Part shown: positions 1 to 14,000 of the stretch, in pieces
Layout: each line of letters starts with the position of its first letter
How positions within the stretch are numbered: the stretch's first letter is position 1
Origin: Paragordius varius
Taxonomy: Eukaryota > Nematomorpha
Assembly: GCA_964247055.1 (NCBI GenBank)
Contig: OZ176050.1
Location: 10,664,001 to 10,728,000, forward strand
DNA: 64,000 nt
Direction of reading: 5' to 3'
Translations under genes and position numbers: made by a program
Notes under the pieces: model-generated
Told to the model about the DNA's origin: nothing
Databases searched by the model: none
Seen by the model: the letters and a program-made list of their open reading frames with translations, nothing else

Positions 1-737
1 ATTTGAAATTTAATGGTCCAACACGTTCTCCAAAAAATTGACTTAACCCATTTTTCACACGGGGTGGGCCCAAACTGGGGACCTAATTCCAAAAAAGGGC
101 GAAGCTATTGTCGGGGCATTCATTAATGATTAAATTTTTTCGATGTTTGGATTTGAATGGGTTCACCGGTTTTCCGGAAACAGATCACAAAGTTATATGA
201 AAAATCAGTTTTTAGCGGGTAGCTCCTTACCCAGCAGCTATCATCAAATAAACGGTGGACTAAAATTTTTGCCTTTTAACAGGGAATACCTGGAATCTTT
301 ATTGAATTTTTACGGTCTCATACCTAGGGCGAAAAATCGATTTAAAAAATTATTTTTGTGGACTTTGTTTTTTGAAAAAGGTGGCATTTCACGGGGGGAG
401 CGGATAAAAAGAGGGCCTATTTCAAAAAAGTGGCTCGACTATGTTCGGCGCAATCGAAAATAAGTAAACAAAAATCATATTTGAAATTGAATGGTCCAAC
501 ACGTTCTCCGGAAAATTGTCTCAAAAACACGATTTTGTGGACTTCTGTTTTTTAAAAAAACCCGTTTTTCATACGGGGTGGGCCCGAACTGGGGGCCTAT
601 TTCAAAAAAAGGGCGAAGCTATTGTCGGGACATTTATTAATGATTATATTTTTTTGATATTTGGATTTGATTGGGTCTACCGGTTTTCCTGTACCAGATC
701 ACAAAGCCAGCATTTTCCATTTTTATAAATATATAGA
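1..737 (-). mobile_element. Helitron fragment with ~480-bp internal tandem units, 5' end at 737
   Basis: Two tandem units of about 480 bp repeat a block starting near 8 and again near 489. The right edge is the reverse complement of a Helitron-style 5' end: reading leftward from 737 it starts TCTATATATTTATAAAAATGG and follows an A, as expected for insertion between A and T. The same units recur in the opposite orientation at 35534-36775, where the family's 3' hairpin end is present. The 3' end here lies outside the window. Short open frames inside the units are parallel by-products of the repeat and show no recognisable domain. Confidence 0.7.
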
Positions 738-756
738 TGCCAAAATATCTTGATGA

Positions 757-1165
757 AATTTTGTTTTGAAAAAAAGGTTGCATCTCAAACTACTTCGACG
801 CCATTTTTATTCTACCAAAATTTTGCAAAATACCGTCTTCATTTAATTTTAAGGGTAAAACTAAAGCTTATTTTATATATAAATTACATCTAACATTGAT
901 AGAAATAGAAAAAGCGGTTTATTTTGTATTATTTTTTAATTTTACAATTTGACACATGTCACGTTGACTAAATTACCTTTCAGTTTTAGCTCAAAATAAG
1001 TAATATCAAGTATTTTTGAATAAATTTTTTTATATATTTCGGTTTATTAATGTTATATAAGTGCAAAATTTTGCCATGGTTTCGATTGCTTCCATATTTT
1101 ATAAATTATTTGATGTAAAACAGGCCTGGGGTATCCAACCACCCCAATTTGACTCGACTAAAATG
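757..1165 (+). repeat. MITE-like repeat, 'GCGTCGAAG' family copy 1
   Basis: A block running from the 'cttcgacgccatttttatt' motif to 'ggcctggggtatccaaccacccc' matches the reverse complement of 27225-27545 over its whole length, including an internal 'gaaatagaaaaagcggtttattttgta' stretch. More diverged relatives lie at 28065-28435 and 37125-37475. It is non-coding. The transposon superfamily is not identified. Confidence 0.6.
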
Positions 1166-2040
1166 AGGGTGTTGTATCCAAGTGTTAAGCATGTTGTGCC
1201 AAATAAATACTAAAATTTAAAAAAAGTGCTCAAGTTATAACTGTTTTTCCCTCAACTTTCACATGTGAGACAGCATATTCAAAAATGAAGTATGACAAGA
1301 ATACATACAGAAATCGCTTACTGATGATTATATGGACGACGTAATAAGATTGGCCTGTCATCAGGCAAAACCAAATTTGTCAAAAATTGGTTAACAAAAT
1401 AAATGTTGGTATCAAAATATTTTGATTTTTTACGAGTTTTTAGCTGGGTTTTCATGCGATCTCCAAATTTCATTGTGCTGATTTAGTTTATAAATATGTT
1501 AATATTTTTAAAATAGCTATAGAATATTTGTGTTTATAAGGTTCCTGGTTTTCTAATAAATTATAATTTATTTGGCCTGTCAAATTTTTTTGTTGAGTAC
1601 TACTGTTTTAAAGAAATTAAAAATCTGCGACTTTAGGAGGCCAACTAAAATTTAAAACATACATCAGCTTATTTTAATTGCATGAAGGAAATATCCATCC
1701 GAGTAAAAACCCTTGAAACTGAATTCACAACAAAATTTTAATTAACCTAAATACTAATCCAATTTAATAATATCACATAAAAAATTATGATTTACCTGTA
1801 TTATTTACTACGTTATGAAGCCTTTATAATATTATAAAGGGCATTTAAATCCTATACTATGCATTAACAATAATCATTATCATGATTATAACATTACAAA
1901 ATTCACTCGATCATCAAATCATTCTTTGGTTGATAATTTTATCTAACGTGGAATACGTGGCATTTACTAAAAAACCCAGTTTTTACCGTTTATAGGCCAT
2001 TTATTTTGGTTGAAAGGTGTAAATTTAAATATCTACAAGT

Positions 2041-5000
2041 ATGGCGAATTGTTCTGAGGGATATTATCCTCCTAACCAGTACAGGTTTTATTTAATAGCT
2101 AAATTTTAGTCATATTAATGGTCATACGGTAAACAAAACATATTAATAAATTTAATTTTAGGACAAAACAAATAATTTAGTAAATGGGGGAGATGCAATG
2201 AATAATTTGACACAAAATTTTGATAATGTTGATTTGAATGGTTCTTATACTTTTACTGAAAATAACCCTTATAATATGAATGTTAACAATGGAAATCAAA
2301 ACGATTCTCAAATAGTAAAATTATATTACTATTTTAGAAAAATAGTCATTATCAGTCTAACTTACATCAGTATCCTAATTATGTAAATGGTTATGATAAG
2401 TTAAATTCTAATGATTCAATGAATCCTATGAATACCAATTTGTATGCCCAAAACGCAGTTAACTCTAATAAGCTATCCAATTTTAATACAAATCCGAATG
2501 TATCCACTTATTATCAGAATGAAGATAATATGATTAATCCCAATCCTCCACCCAATAATTACAATAATTTTTATAATGACCCTAATCAAAAATCACAAAA
2601 TTATTACCCGAATAATTATTCTAATATGGGCGCGATTCCAAATATCAATCCCCAGATGTACAACGGTTTTTGTAAGTTTCTTATTTTTTTAGGTCTCACA
2701 AAATACAGATTTATTACAATTGTAATCATAATATTTATAATACTAATAATCCATACGAATTAATATTCTGGGGTAGTTTATTAAATTGTGGGTTTTTATT
2801 AATTTTAGTTGGTCAAACTTTTATAATTTGGAAAAATTTATGGTCACTTTGCTTTTAAATTGAAAAAAGTTAAATTTTTAGCAGTCAATGATAAATGTTA
2901 ATGAATAACTTATTTAAATGTTTTTTTTTAAAAATTGATACAATATATGTTTGTATGTTAATTTACTAATAAAATAAATTTAATCTCGCGTTATCATCTG
3001 TTTTTTTCCATTTTTTTGTATTGGCTAATGTAATATTTTTTCCTAATATTTAGGCGCCATCATTTTAATACCGGTTAAAATAAAGTTAGAACCGATTACT
3101 CTATAAAATCAAGGGTTACAAAAAAATATCTTGATGAAATAAATATATTTTGATAGAAAAATGTATCAGGATTATCATGGGGCTTTTGGTTTAGCGATTG
3201 ATGTAAGAAAGTTATTTCGACTTTTGTGCTAAAAGTGCTCCATATTAGAAAATGGCGAAATTTGACCACATTTTTTTGTAATAAATTTTTTTGAGCAAAG
3301 CTAAATGCTATATTCCAAAAAATATCTTAAAAATATACCATTTACAGTTCATATTCACTCTTGAACAATTCAAATTCAAGCTCAAAATTAATAATGTGTT
3401 TTCGAACTAATATAACCCATTATTAATATGAAATATATATTTATGGCATAGTTTGTTATTTTTTCACTAATATTTTAATTTAAAACAAAATTTTAATTAA
3501 TAAAATATATGAAAATATAGGTAATTTTTAATCTTGAAAAACATATATTTTATTTGAGGGTGAATTTTAAATGGAGGGGGAATTTGAATTGTTCAAGGGT
3601 GAATTTGAATTGTTTAAGGGTGAATTTGAATTGTAAATGGTATATATCATAAACTACTTATAAAAAGTAAAACAATATTTTTATAATATTTTAATTTTTA
3701 GATGTCGGCTCCGAAAGTCCTAAATTTTTTTGTTCTTCTAAAACGGACTATTTCTATTAAAATAAACGCAAAAATGCAGCGATTGCGGTATAAAATTTTC
3801 AATATATGTTAATTATGACACTAAAAAAATATTTTTTAAAAAATGCATACTTTTTACAAAAATTTAATTGTTAGCAAAATTTTGTTTAAGCGTACTTCAT
3901 CCCTTTTTAGGCATGATGAAAACGATATAAAAACGACTTTAGATATTATGAAAAAACTTTTTCTATATAATTTGTTGATAGTGAACAAACATATCTATCA
4001 CCTCACAATTTAAGATATTCGTCTATAATCAAATTTTAAACACATATTGTTAATAAAAAAATTCATCAAAATTTTAAAGTAAATGAATATTAAAATTTAA
4101 ATTCTGAGGTGATAAAAATGTTAAGCATAATCGAATTATAAAAAAAGTGTTTTTATGATATTAAGCGTTTGTCTAAAAAAGATATAAGGTTCCCCTCAAC
4201 AGAATTTTGATATAAATTAAATTTTTTAAAAGTATGCATTTTTTGAAAAATATTTTTTTACGTCTAAATTTAGCATATATTTATATTATCGGGCGATCCC
4301 GGCATTTTTGCGTTTTTTTAAAAAGAACTATCCCGTTTTAGGGGAGCAAATTGGGACTTTCAGAGCCCATATCTAAAAATTCAAATATCACAAAAATATT
4401 GTTTTGTTTTTTTTAAGTAGTTTATGATATATTTTAGTAATGTTTCTTGGAATTAAGCATTTAGCTTTCATCAAAAAAATTTATTACAAAAAATGTGATC
4501 GAAATTTGCCATTTTCCGATATGGAGCATTTATGGAAAAAGTATAAATAACTTTCTTATGTCATTTTCGTAAGCCCCAAAACCAAAAGCACTAGGAGATT
4601 CCTGATACATAATTTTATCGAAATATATATATATATATATATATATATATTTCATTATGATATTTTTTTAACACTGTATAGATAGCATTTTATATTTTTT
4701 GTGACACTGTCTTACACTTATAAATCTAATGTTTGGGAAATGAAAAAAAAAACATTTTTACTAGCCAGTTTTATGTGTATATCAAATTTTTCAATACAAT
4801 CGTTTATACGAAATAATATGATTATATGTCTGCTATTAAATACAAAATACATTTTTAAATCACTTTTATTATATAAAACTCTAAATTTGGCACATTGACA
4901 TCGTAATTTAAATAATTGAATTATTTGATTTTCATATCAGGGAAAGTAGATATTTTTTTTACAATTTTCGGAAAAATATTAAAAATCATAATATTTTTAA

Positions 5001-8000
5001 ATTAAAAAAAAGTTTAAAATTTTATTTATTTACCATGTTAAACTACTGTTAAATATGTGACTTTGTATAAGTATGGTGCTAATGAGCAAAAGTGCATATA
5101 TTACTTTTTTCAAAACCCTTCCATACTCATTGATAAAATCTCATTTTTCATCTAAGCTAATTAAACAGTGATTTTATATATCTATTTACAACTATGTTTG
5201 CAATTTAAGCGTTTTTCATCATAATTAATAATTTTCTTATATATTTATTTTAACTCACTGTTAATAATTACATTATGCCCTTTTATCGCTTCCAAATACA
5301 GCGTGATCAATTAATTAATTTAATTGCCTTATGTAAAAATTAAGTTACAAACTACACTTTTAGTTGGTGTTTTACCTTTTAGGTCTTTTCTTAAAGCTCC
5401 AAATTATTCCGGTTTTTATGACTAGATCTTTATATTTTAAGTTTCTTTTTTAGTATAAGATCTACTGAATTCGGCTGTAATTTTTCATTTTATATTATGT
5501 TTTGATTTTTTCTTCTTTCGAGATGCACAGCCCATTGCTAAATCAAGATTTATTATAATGATATTTAGCAATTTACTCTAGTTTTTATATAGCAATAATT
5601 GATTATATATAATTAATTCTTAATTATGCGCATTAATTTTGGTGAGTTAACATTGTTGGCCAATGGGTATTACATTAGCATATAATATAAAACAACTTTT
5701 GCCCATATTTAAATATTAAATTTTATGTGGTGGGAAAAAATTGTAATTTCAACACCAATTGTTATAAAAAAATTAAGCTAAAATGCGTACAAATATAAAA
5801 AATATATATTTGTACGCATTGCAGCTTAATTTTTTTAATAAATTTCATAAATACAATGCGTAATTTTCTCAATTTTAATATCAACCAATTGTTGTATTTA
5901 CCCATAAGCTACTGTATTACCAATTGCCCACATTAATATGCACATACTGTTTATCTATATCATACAGCAAATGCAAATAACAATACCGTAAACGCCAACA
6001 ATGTCCCTTACCAACCCATGCCGCAGAACGCTGCTGGATTTAATCAACAACAACAACAACAAATGATTGGTTCTTATCCGACTGGTCAACCTCCTCCTAT
6101 GAGACCTTCATACGGACAGACCGGACCGACCGCTTCAATGATGGGAACTCAGCAGTTTCCACCTCCCCAGGCCACCGCCGCTCCAGCAGCTAAAAAATTG
6201 GATCCTGATACACTCCCTAACCCGGTTCCTTTATATTATTAATACTTTTATGTTTTTTTAGGGTTTGATTATTTGTGCAAACTTTATATTACACTGGACA
6301 ACAAGTTTTTCTGCCACTCGAATTTTTAGAATTTTCTGATATTTAGTATCATTTTAACAGTAAATCTGAAATAAAAATTATAACTCGTTGGAATTTTGTA
6401 TAATTTGATTTTTGATTATGCGCCCTCTTTATCAAAACTTTACTAAAAAATATTTTTCTTTGAAAATATACAAGTAATGCCCATTTGTAATATATCATTC
6501 GTAAGAGTTATAAAAACTCTATAAAATTCATACTAATATGTATTAGATCGACAGTTAATATTGGACACAAAGAGCGACAACGCGCGAAGCGAGAGCATTT
6601 TTTTTAATTATTATATTTTTAAAACTAATGAGTGAAAATAGCTCAAACTTTGTTTAAATGGTGATAAATGTCCAAAAAAGATAACACAAGAAAGTTTTTT
6701 TGATTAAAACATATAATTAATGCTTTTATGTCACTCAAAACAGCCATTTTTAAGTTTTTTGCTTTTTAAAAATTACCATCTTATCAATATTAATTTATTT
6801 TCTTTACAAGGCTGATAATTTCGAAATTTTAAAGATAAAAACAAAGTTTAAGGTATTTTTGATCTTTTATTGCCATTATGTAATAAATTTACAGTTATAA
6901 CTATGCATTTTAGTATCCACTAGGTAAAATATTTATGATAATAATAATTTTTATTAAAAAAGCAAACCAAAAGCTTTTTCAAACATCTTTTTAATACTAA
7001 TATAATCCTAATAATTATATTAAAATAATTTATATGATTATTAAATTAGTTTGTCTGTGAAAATTCTTGACTTATTTAAGGATTGAAAATTTCGACCATT
7101 TAAATCCAAATAACTTTTACATCCGATTGATTTAAATGACTTACTACCATTTAAAAGATGCAGTTTTTTGCGCTCTTTCGAATGATATAAAACACATGGC
7201 TTCATATCTAAAACTTTTAATTTTCGAAATTTCGATTTAATGTTAAATCGGGGCCAAAAATTATCGATAAACTCTAATATAATAAAATTCTTTCATGCTA
7301 GACCAATTTTCTTTTCAGATATACTAATTATGTGCTTTAATGAAATAAATTTTAAATTTACAAGAATGGCAGTTAAAAAAAGTTAAAATTTGTTGTCTAG
7401 TGTTATCTTTTGTTATGATTTCAAGTAAACACTAGAGCGATAAAATTGAGATGAAAGAGGTTGTTTAGGAGAAAAAATTACTTTAAGTTTAAAAACTGTT
7501 TCAACTTAAAATTTGAGATTTTTTGAGTAGCATTATATCTGGTATAATGTTAACTTTAAAACGAATAAAAATTCTATTTTACACAGATACAAATTATAGA
7601 GGATGATAAAAGCAAACACACCGGTGTATACAGATGTGAAGACAATCGAGACGCTATCCCCCCTGCCGTAACTACGGATTTTATTGCTGATAATAATGGT
7701 TTTAATTAACATTTTTGCATTTACAATTATTTTTTTAGCGTAGCATTGATTATTTTGAATTATAATTGTAGCCGAATTATTTTATTTTTCCTTTAAAGTT
7801 GATTTTTTTGAATTTAAGATACCTATCATGAGGGATTAATCGGTAGTTGGTCGCATATATACAATATAAATTAAAATTATAATGACAAAACGTTAAAACC
7901 ATATTTGGACAGACATAATTTTATGAATATACATTATATCGATTGTAATATAATATATATATATATATATATATATACACCTACATCTTAATTAATTGCT

Positions 8001-11000
8001 CGTTTTGTAACCCAAAATGATATTATCTTTTAATTAAAAAATTAAATGTCAGATAATATAATTGTCCCTTTAAACAAATTTGATGGTTTTTTAGTTTCTA
8101 CGTTTTATCATTATAATTTTGATTTTTTAATGTATTAATATAATAATCTTGTTTTTGTTGTTGCTAAGGTCGATTCCGACTAACTGCAACAATGAAAATA
8201 TAGCTTCTCCATTCATTGCGAATCCAGGATCTGGTGTTTAGTTCGGATAATGATTGGTTGGTTTCTTTGAGGATGTTATCCATTCAACGAGTTCTTCTAC
8301 TTCCTCCTTTACGAGCACCACTCACTTTTCCCAGCATCAGTGATTTTTCAAGTGAGTTGGCCAAAAAAGGATAGTTTTTGCCGTATTAGGAGGCTGCTCA
8401 GTAGTGAAATTTCCGGATTAATTTTATTTAAAATAGTAGCGTTAGGAATTTTGTCTGTCAACCTAATTCCATGGCCAAAACGGCGGCAAATAAATTTAAC
8501 AAAATTTGGGCATCCCATGAGGTCAGCTTAAAAACCAACATTCGTTCAAATTTTATTCAACTTACCTCTATGGGTGTGAAGGTTGGACATTAAAAAATCT
8601 GACACTTGGATTAACTCCTTTGATATGTGGATGTGGAGAAAACCTTTACAAATAAAATGGACGGATAAAATAACTAACAATGCAATTTTGAATAAAATCA
8701 ATCCCGATATTTCATTGCTTGAAATGTCCATCCACACCAAACTATCCTACTTTGGCCACATTACGAGATCTAATTCACTGGAAAAATCCTTAATGTTGGG
8801 AAAAGTTAGTAATACTCGTATAAAGAACCGAAGAAGGATAAGGTAGATTGACAATATTCAATAAGAAACCCACGCAACCTTGGCTGAACTAAGCATTAAA
8901 ACTAAAAATCGCAATTTATGGAGAGGTTTTTTATGCAATATTGCAAAAAGTCGACCTCGACTGTAGTAACACACACGCACACACATCTGTTGTGAAAATG
9001 CAAATTTTGTGCAGCAAAAAGGTGAGTCATGTCAATATTTATTTTATATTAATTTAGTTAATTGTTCTCCACGATTTATTCGTTCAACATTGTATTGTGC
9101 ACCATGCACGCAAGATATGGTCAAAATGACTTCCATACCATTCGCCATTTCTATATCACCTTTTGCTGAACTAAACTCTGGAGAGGTATTTGGTTATTTT
9201 TTTATTATAATTAGTTTAAATTTCTTTAAATTGTTTATTTAAAGGGTTTAAATAAGAACTCTGCAAATTACTAATTTTGACAATATTGTAAAATTGCCTT
9301 TTAAAATTTTTTGCAGGCTTCAATTATGTGCATGTTGGGCTTTAAATCTGTTTTTTTAACTAAAAAGAGTACTTTTAACGAATCAAAATTTAAATTACAA
9401 CTAGCTTTTTTTATACGCTAAAATATTTAGCACATAACTAAACTACCAAAATGTTTTACAATTTAACATTATGTTAGAGTCCACTTCCACTCATTGATTT
9501 CGGTGAGATGGGCCCAGTTCGTTGCAATCGTTGTAAGGCTTATGTTAGCTCTTTCATGCAATTCAACGATGGGGGTCGCAAATTTTTTTGTCCTTTTTGC
9601 AAGACAAACACTGAAGGTATGATCAATACATAATTTGCATTTTGGGATAAATTGGAACATACAGTAATAATTAAAATTATATGGACAAAACGTAAAAATA
9701 TAAAGACAAAATTTTATTTCACAAAAGACAACCATACTTTTTAAACCTTGATTTTATGGAATACACACCATTGTTTAAATTTGCAAGATTAATATTAGTG
9801 ATCTATATTGGTAACGCAATTAATTATATATTTTATAATTTTTATTAAAGAATTTATAAAAGAAAAATTAAGGTTTAATATATATTTTTACGTTTTGTCC
9901 GTATATTTTCAATTTTTACTGTAAATCCAGTATTTTTGCATTGCTTAATTATTTTATATTATAACATTGCCAATATAGTTCCAGCCGAATATTTCAATCA
10001 TTTGGATTATAATGGGAAACGTATTGATCTTGCTATGAGACCCGAGCTCTTTTGTGGATCTTACGAGATGGTAGCCACCAAAGAATATTGCAAGGTAACA
10101 AATCAGAATTTTTAAAGTCATTTTTTCCTCAGACCCTCATTATAATGATTTGCCGATAATATTCAGTTTGTTATCCGCATCATTACTCTTTTTAAATAAA
10201 TTTAAAGTTTTAATTTTAATACCCCGATCAGTATTCTTAAAATATACACAAAACACCTAGATCAGAGGTGTCCAACACAAATATCTTTGCGACTGTTTGC
10301 GATAATTTTTCTAGATTTATTTTGAACCAGATAATACATATTCTAAATAATCGTGAATTAAAATTCATTTTTTTATTTTTTTAACATTTTAAAAAGTGCT
10401 TTTGATTACGGAAAAAAGTGGATACCTCTGATCTTGATTTTGGAATAAACAGACTATTTAGCGTTTTATTTTTTCCAAGCTAAAAATGAGCAGGATGTAA
10501 ATTTGTAGGCAGTATTGTAAATGCGGTATTTTGCATAAAATATATAAATTTAAATATTAGAATAATGAATTTCCTCAACCACCTGCCCTCATTTTCATGT
10601 TTGATGTTTCTTACAATGCAATGCATAGCGGATTAATTCCTCTCATCTGTCAAAACATTAAACAATTGTTGATTGCCCTTAAACAAAAGTAATAATTTAA
10701 GTATTTGAAAATGAGTTATTCAAAATTGATTAATAATTGGTATATAATAAATAAATTTATTTAAATAAGTTTTTTTGGATTATAATAAACAATTACAATG
10801 ACAAAACTATAAATTTCCATGGAATTATTATCTTTATATATTTTATAGCAAGTTATTATGATACGAATTAATTTTCTCAAACAAATTTATTCAATAAATA
10901 TAAGTTATTAATCAATTTAACGGTGATAATTTACAATATAATATACCTTCAAATACCTATATACAAAACTCTAGAGTTTTTAAAATTATTTTACCCTAAT

Positions 11001-14000
11001 ATTTAGTAATGAAGCTAGTGGTATTAATTTGCGAATTGGGATAATGTCGTATGATGCAATGATTCATTTCTATCTGGCTAGAGTATGTATATTCATTTAG
11101 TATCATCATATTTTTTTATATAACATCACTTTTTATTTGATAACTATTTTAACTAAAATTTGTACTATATATATGTATGCTGCATTACACATTATTGTAG
11201 AATACCGAACACCCAAAAATCGTTTTTGAACCCGATTTGAACGAAGTATTTGTGCCTTCACATCATGATTTTTTATTGCCCTTGGAAGAGATGATTGAGA
11301 GCATTGATAGGTAAATATCAAATTTTTTTTACATAATAATATCATTCTTAAAATAGTTATATACAATAAATTTAAAAATTATATATACAATTTGTTTCTT
11401 AAAATCAAAAAATATTGTATAGAGCCTTAGGTTTTCTTTTTCCATTGCACAAAACGATGGTTATTTTCTATAATTTTTACAGTATATCTGAACAAATTTT
11501 GGCAAACTTTACCGAAACAAAATTGACGGAAATTATGTTAGGACCAGCTATACAAGCTGGTATGGAGTCATTTAAGGTATACCATATTTAATGGCATTCT
11601 TTTAATTTAACTACTAAACATTTTAAATTCTTTTAAGCAAGCAAATTGTTCTGGAAAACTAATGGTATTTCACACATCACTTCCTTTGTTAGAAGCCCCA
11701 GGGAAACTGGAAAATAAAGACGACCCGAAATTATTGGGAACTGAAAAGGAAAAGGTTTATTTTTTATTGCCCTAATATTGTCCGTTTAAACGAATTATAA
11801 TTATATTTATAATGGCTGATTTTTTTATTTTTTGCAATATATTTTTTGTTTTATTTAGAAGCAAACGGTATGGTGCTTTCTTTATTAACTTTTATATTTT
11901 TTTATATATTTCATTAATAATAAAATAGTAGAGACTAAATACGATTCATTTAATAAAAATTAATAATTTTTATTTTGATTAAATAAATTGCATATAGTTT
12001 CTTTTATGTTATTAGTAATAATGCGTTTTTCTCTTATTTATTCTTTATATTAATGTTTTGCTAAAAATTCTAATTTATCAATTTTATTATCTTTTTCAAA
12101 TAAATTGACTGGTATTATTGTTGACTTAATATTGTTTTAAATGTGATTATATTATTGAGCAAAAATTATAATTGGGTAATTGTACTTTTATAAACAAATA
12201 AACGAAATAATAAGTTAATAAAATTTTTGAGTGTCATTTATAATATATTTTTTTCATCAATTTAAATATCTCTTTTAATTTAGATTACAAAAAATATAAT
12301 TTAAAATATTATAAAAATATTAAATAATATTTTAAATATACCTCAATATTTTACTTTGCAAAATTAATAATTGGTATATCACTTAATTATAAATTTTACA
12401 ATTTTACATACAATGTATATTATAAATCAAGGTTTTTAAAACATAAGGTTGTCTCATTAAAAAAATAGACTTTTATTTCTTACATTTTGTTTATATATAT
12501 TCGTTTCACTTTTCACTTTAAATTTCTCAAACAAATTCGTTTTTTATTAAAACTCTAATTATTAGAATATATTATTGCCTTCAAACCCATTTTACACCAA
12601 ACTTGGTGAGTCTTGTGTTCAGGCTGGATGTGGAATTGATCTTTTTGTTTTCCCAAATCAATATATTAATCTGGCTACCATGGGTGAGATTTGTCGCGTC
12701 ACTGGTGGTCATATATACAAATATGATTGTTTTAGGGTAAGTTGTTACACTAATATTTACTTACTTTTTTTGATAGTTTAATATATATGTCTGTTTTAAC
12801 TTTAAAAAATTGATAATTTTTCACATTACTAACGGTAAAATATCGGTAAAATAGGTGTATATTTTTTTTAATTTAGTATAATGGCTTCAAGTTTTTTTAT
12901 TTTAATGAAACATTTTTTAGTTTTATTATAAAATCTATACGGTTAAAAAGGGGAACCAATGTATATTTTTTAATTTACTTAATTTCCACAAAAAAATTTA
13001 TCAACATTTATTATATTTATTTTCACATGTTAGGCTGATGTAGATGGTGAGCGCTTAATAACTCATCTCCATCAAATAGTCAAAAAACCAATTGCTTTTG
13101 ATTGTATCATGAAAGTACGGACTTCCACTGGTAAACGAAAATTTTATTAATTCTAATATTGACATTGTATTATATTTTTTACACCTATTTGATTTAACAT
13201 TCAAAGATGCACATTTACATTAATATAATTAATAACAAAATTATTGATATAATTTTCAATTTATTAAATTGGTATACTTTTAATATAATATTTTGTTAAG
13301 ATAAATTATAAATTAATTAGGTTTGAGACCCGTTGAATACTATGGCAATTTTTTCATGGAAAATTCGACAGATGTTGAATGCGCTATCCTTGATTCCGAA
13401 AATAATATCACAGTCGAGCTAAAACATGACGATAAACTATCCGAACAAGAATTGGCTTACATTCAAGTAACTTTTTACAATAAAAATTAAAATATGACCA
13501 TAATTCTTTAAAATATAGACAACTTCAGTAACGTACCTAAAATAAAACGTACAATTTGTTGCAAAATAATTAAAATTGTTTATATAAAAAATGAAATAGT
13601 ATTTCACTGACTTTAGACTAAAATATATTTGTCTTTTAATTCTTTCTTTTTATGGGTTTTAATAATAAACAGGTGGCAATTTTATACACCTCATTGAGTG
13701 GACAGCGGAGACTGCGTATACATAATCTATCTATGCGCGCAAGTAACCTATATAGCGATTTGTACAAATTGTGCGATCAAGATGCATTGATGAATTTTTT
13801 GGCCAAACAGGGTTAGTTAATAAAATTTACAAAACTACTTTGATTGAGAATATATGTAAATTCAGCAATAATCAAAATTTTTTAAATGTAAATTTTCGTT
13901 TACAACGAGTAATCTTTATATAATAAATATATGTTAACAGTAAAATATTCCTGATATGCACCTAATAGGATACGATATGCTTTTTTTATAAATTAATTTT

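Larger units (their letters stand above)
2672..5967 (+). other. Sec24 intron of 3.3 kb filled by nested repeats
   Basis: This phase-1 intron separates two parts of the disordered N-terminal region; the donor follows GGT TTT T and the acceptor is catacag. It holds a ~1.5 kb foldback element with a MITE nested in its left arm, a (TA)n tract near 4627-4650, and a short palindrome around 5779-5835 ('aaatgcgtacaaatat' against 'atatttgtacgcatt'). No coding exon was seen inside. Confidence 0.7.

Noticed and set aside
143-728. Apparent protein frames of 106 and 70 codons, repeated at 35530-36585
   Set aside because: They are the same Helitron tandem units read in several frames. No domain, no ATG in some, and frames shift freely between copies.
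2672-2760. Continuation of the Sec24 exon through a 21-nt intron into 2693-2760
   Set aside because: GT...AG exists, but the resulting frame is hydrophobic and soon stops. The acceptor at 5968 restores the Asn/Pro-rich frame in the right phase.
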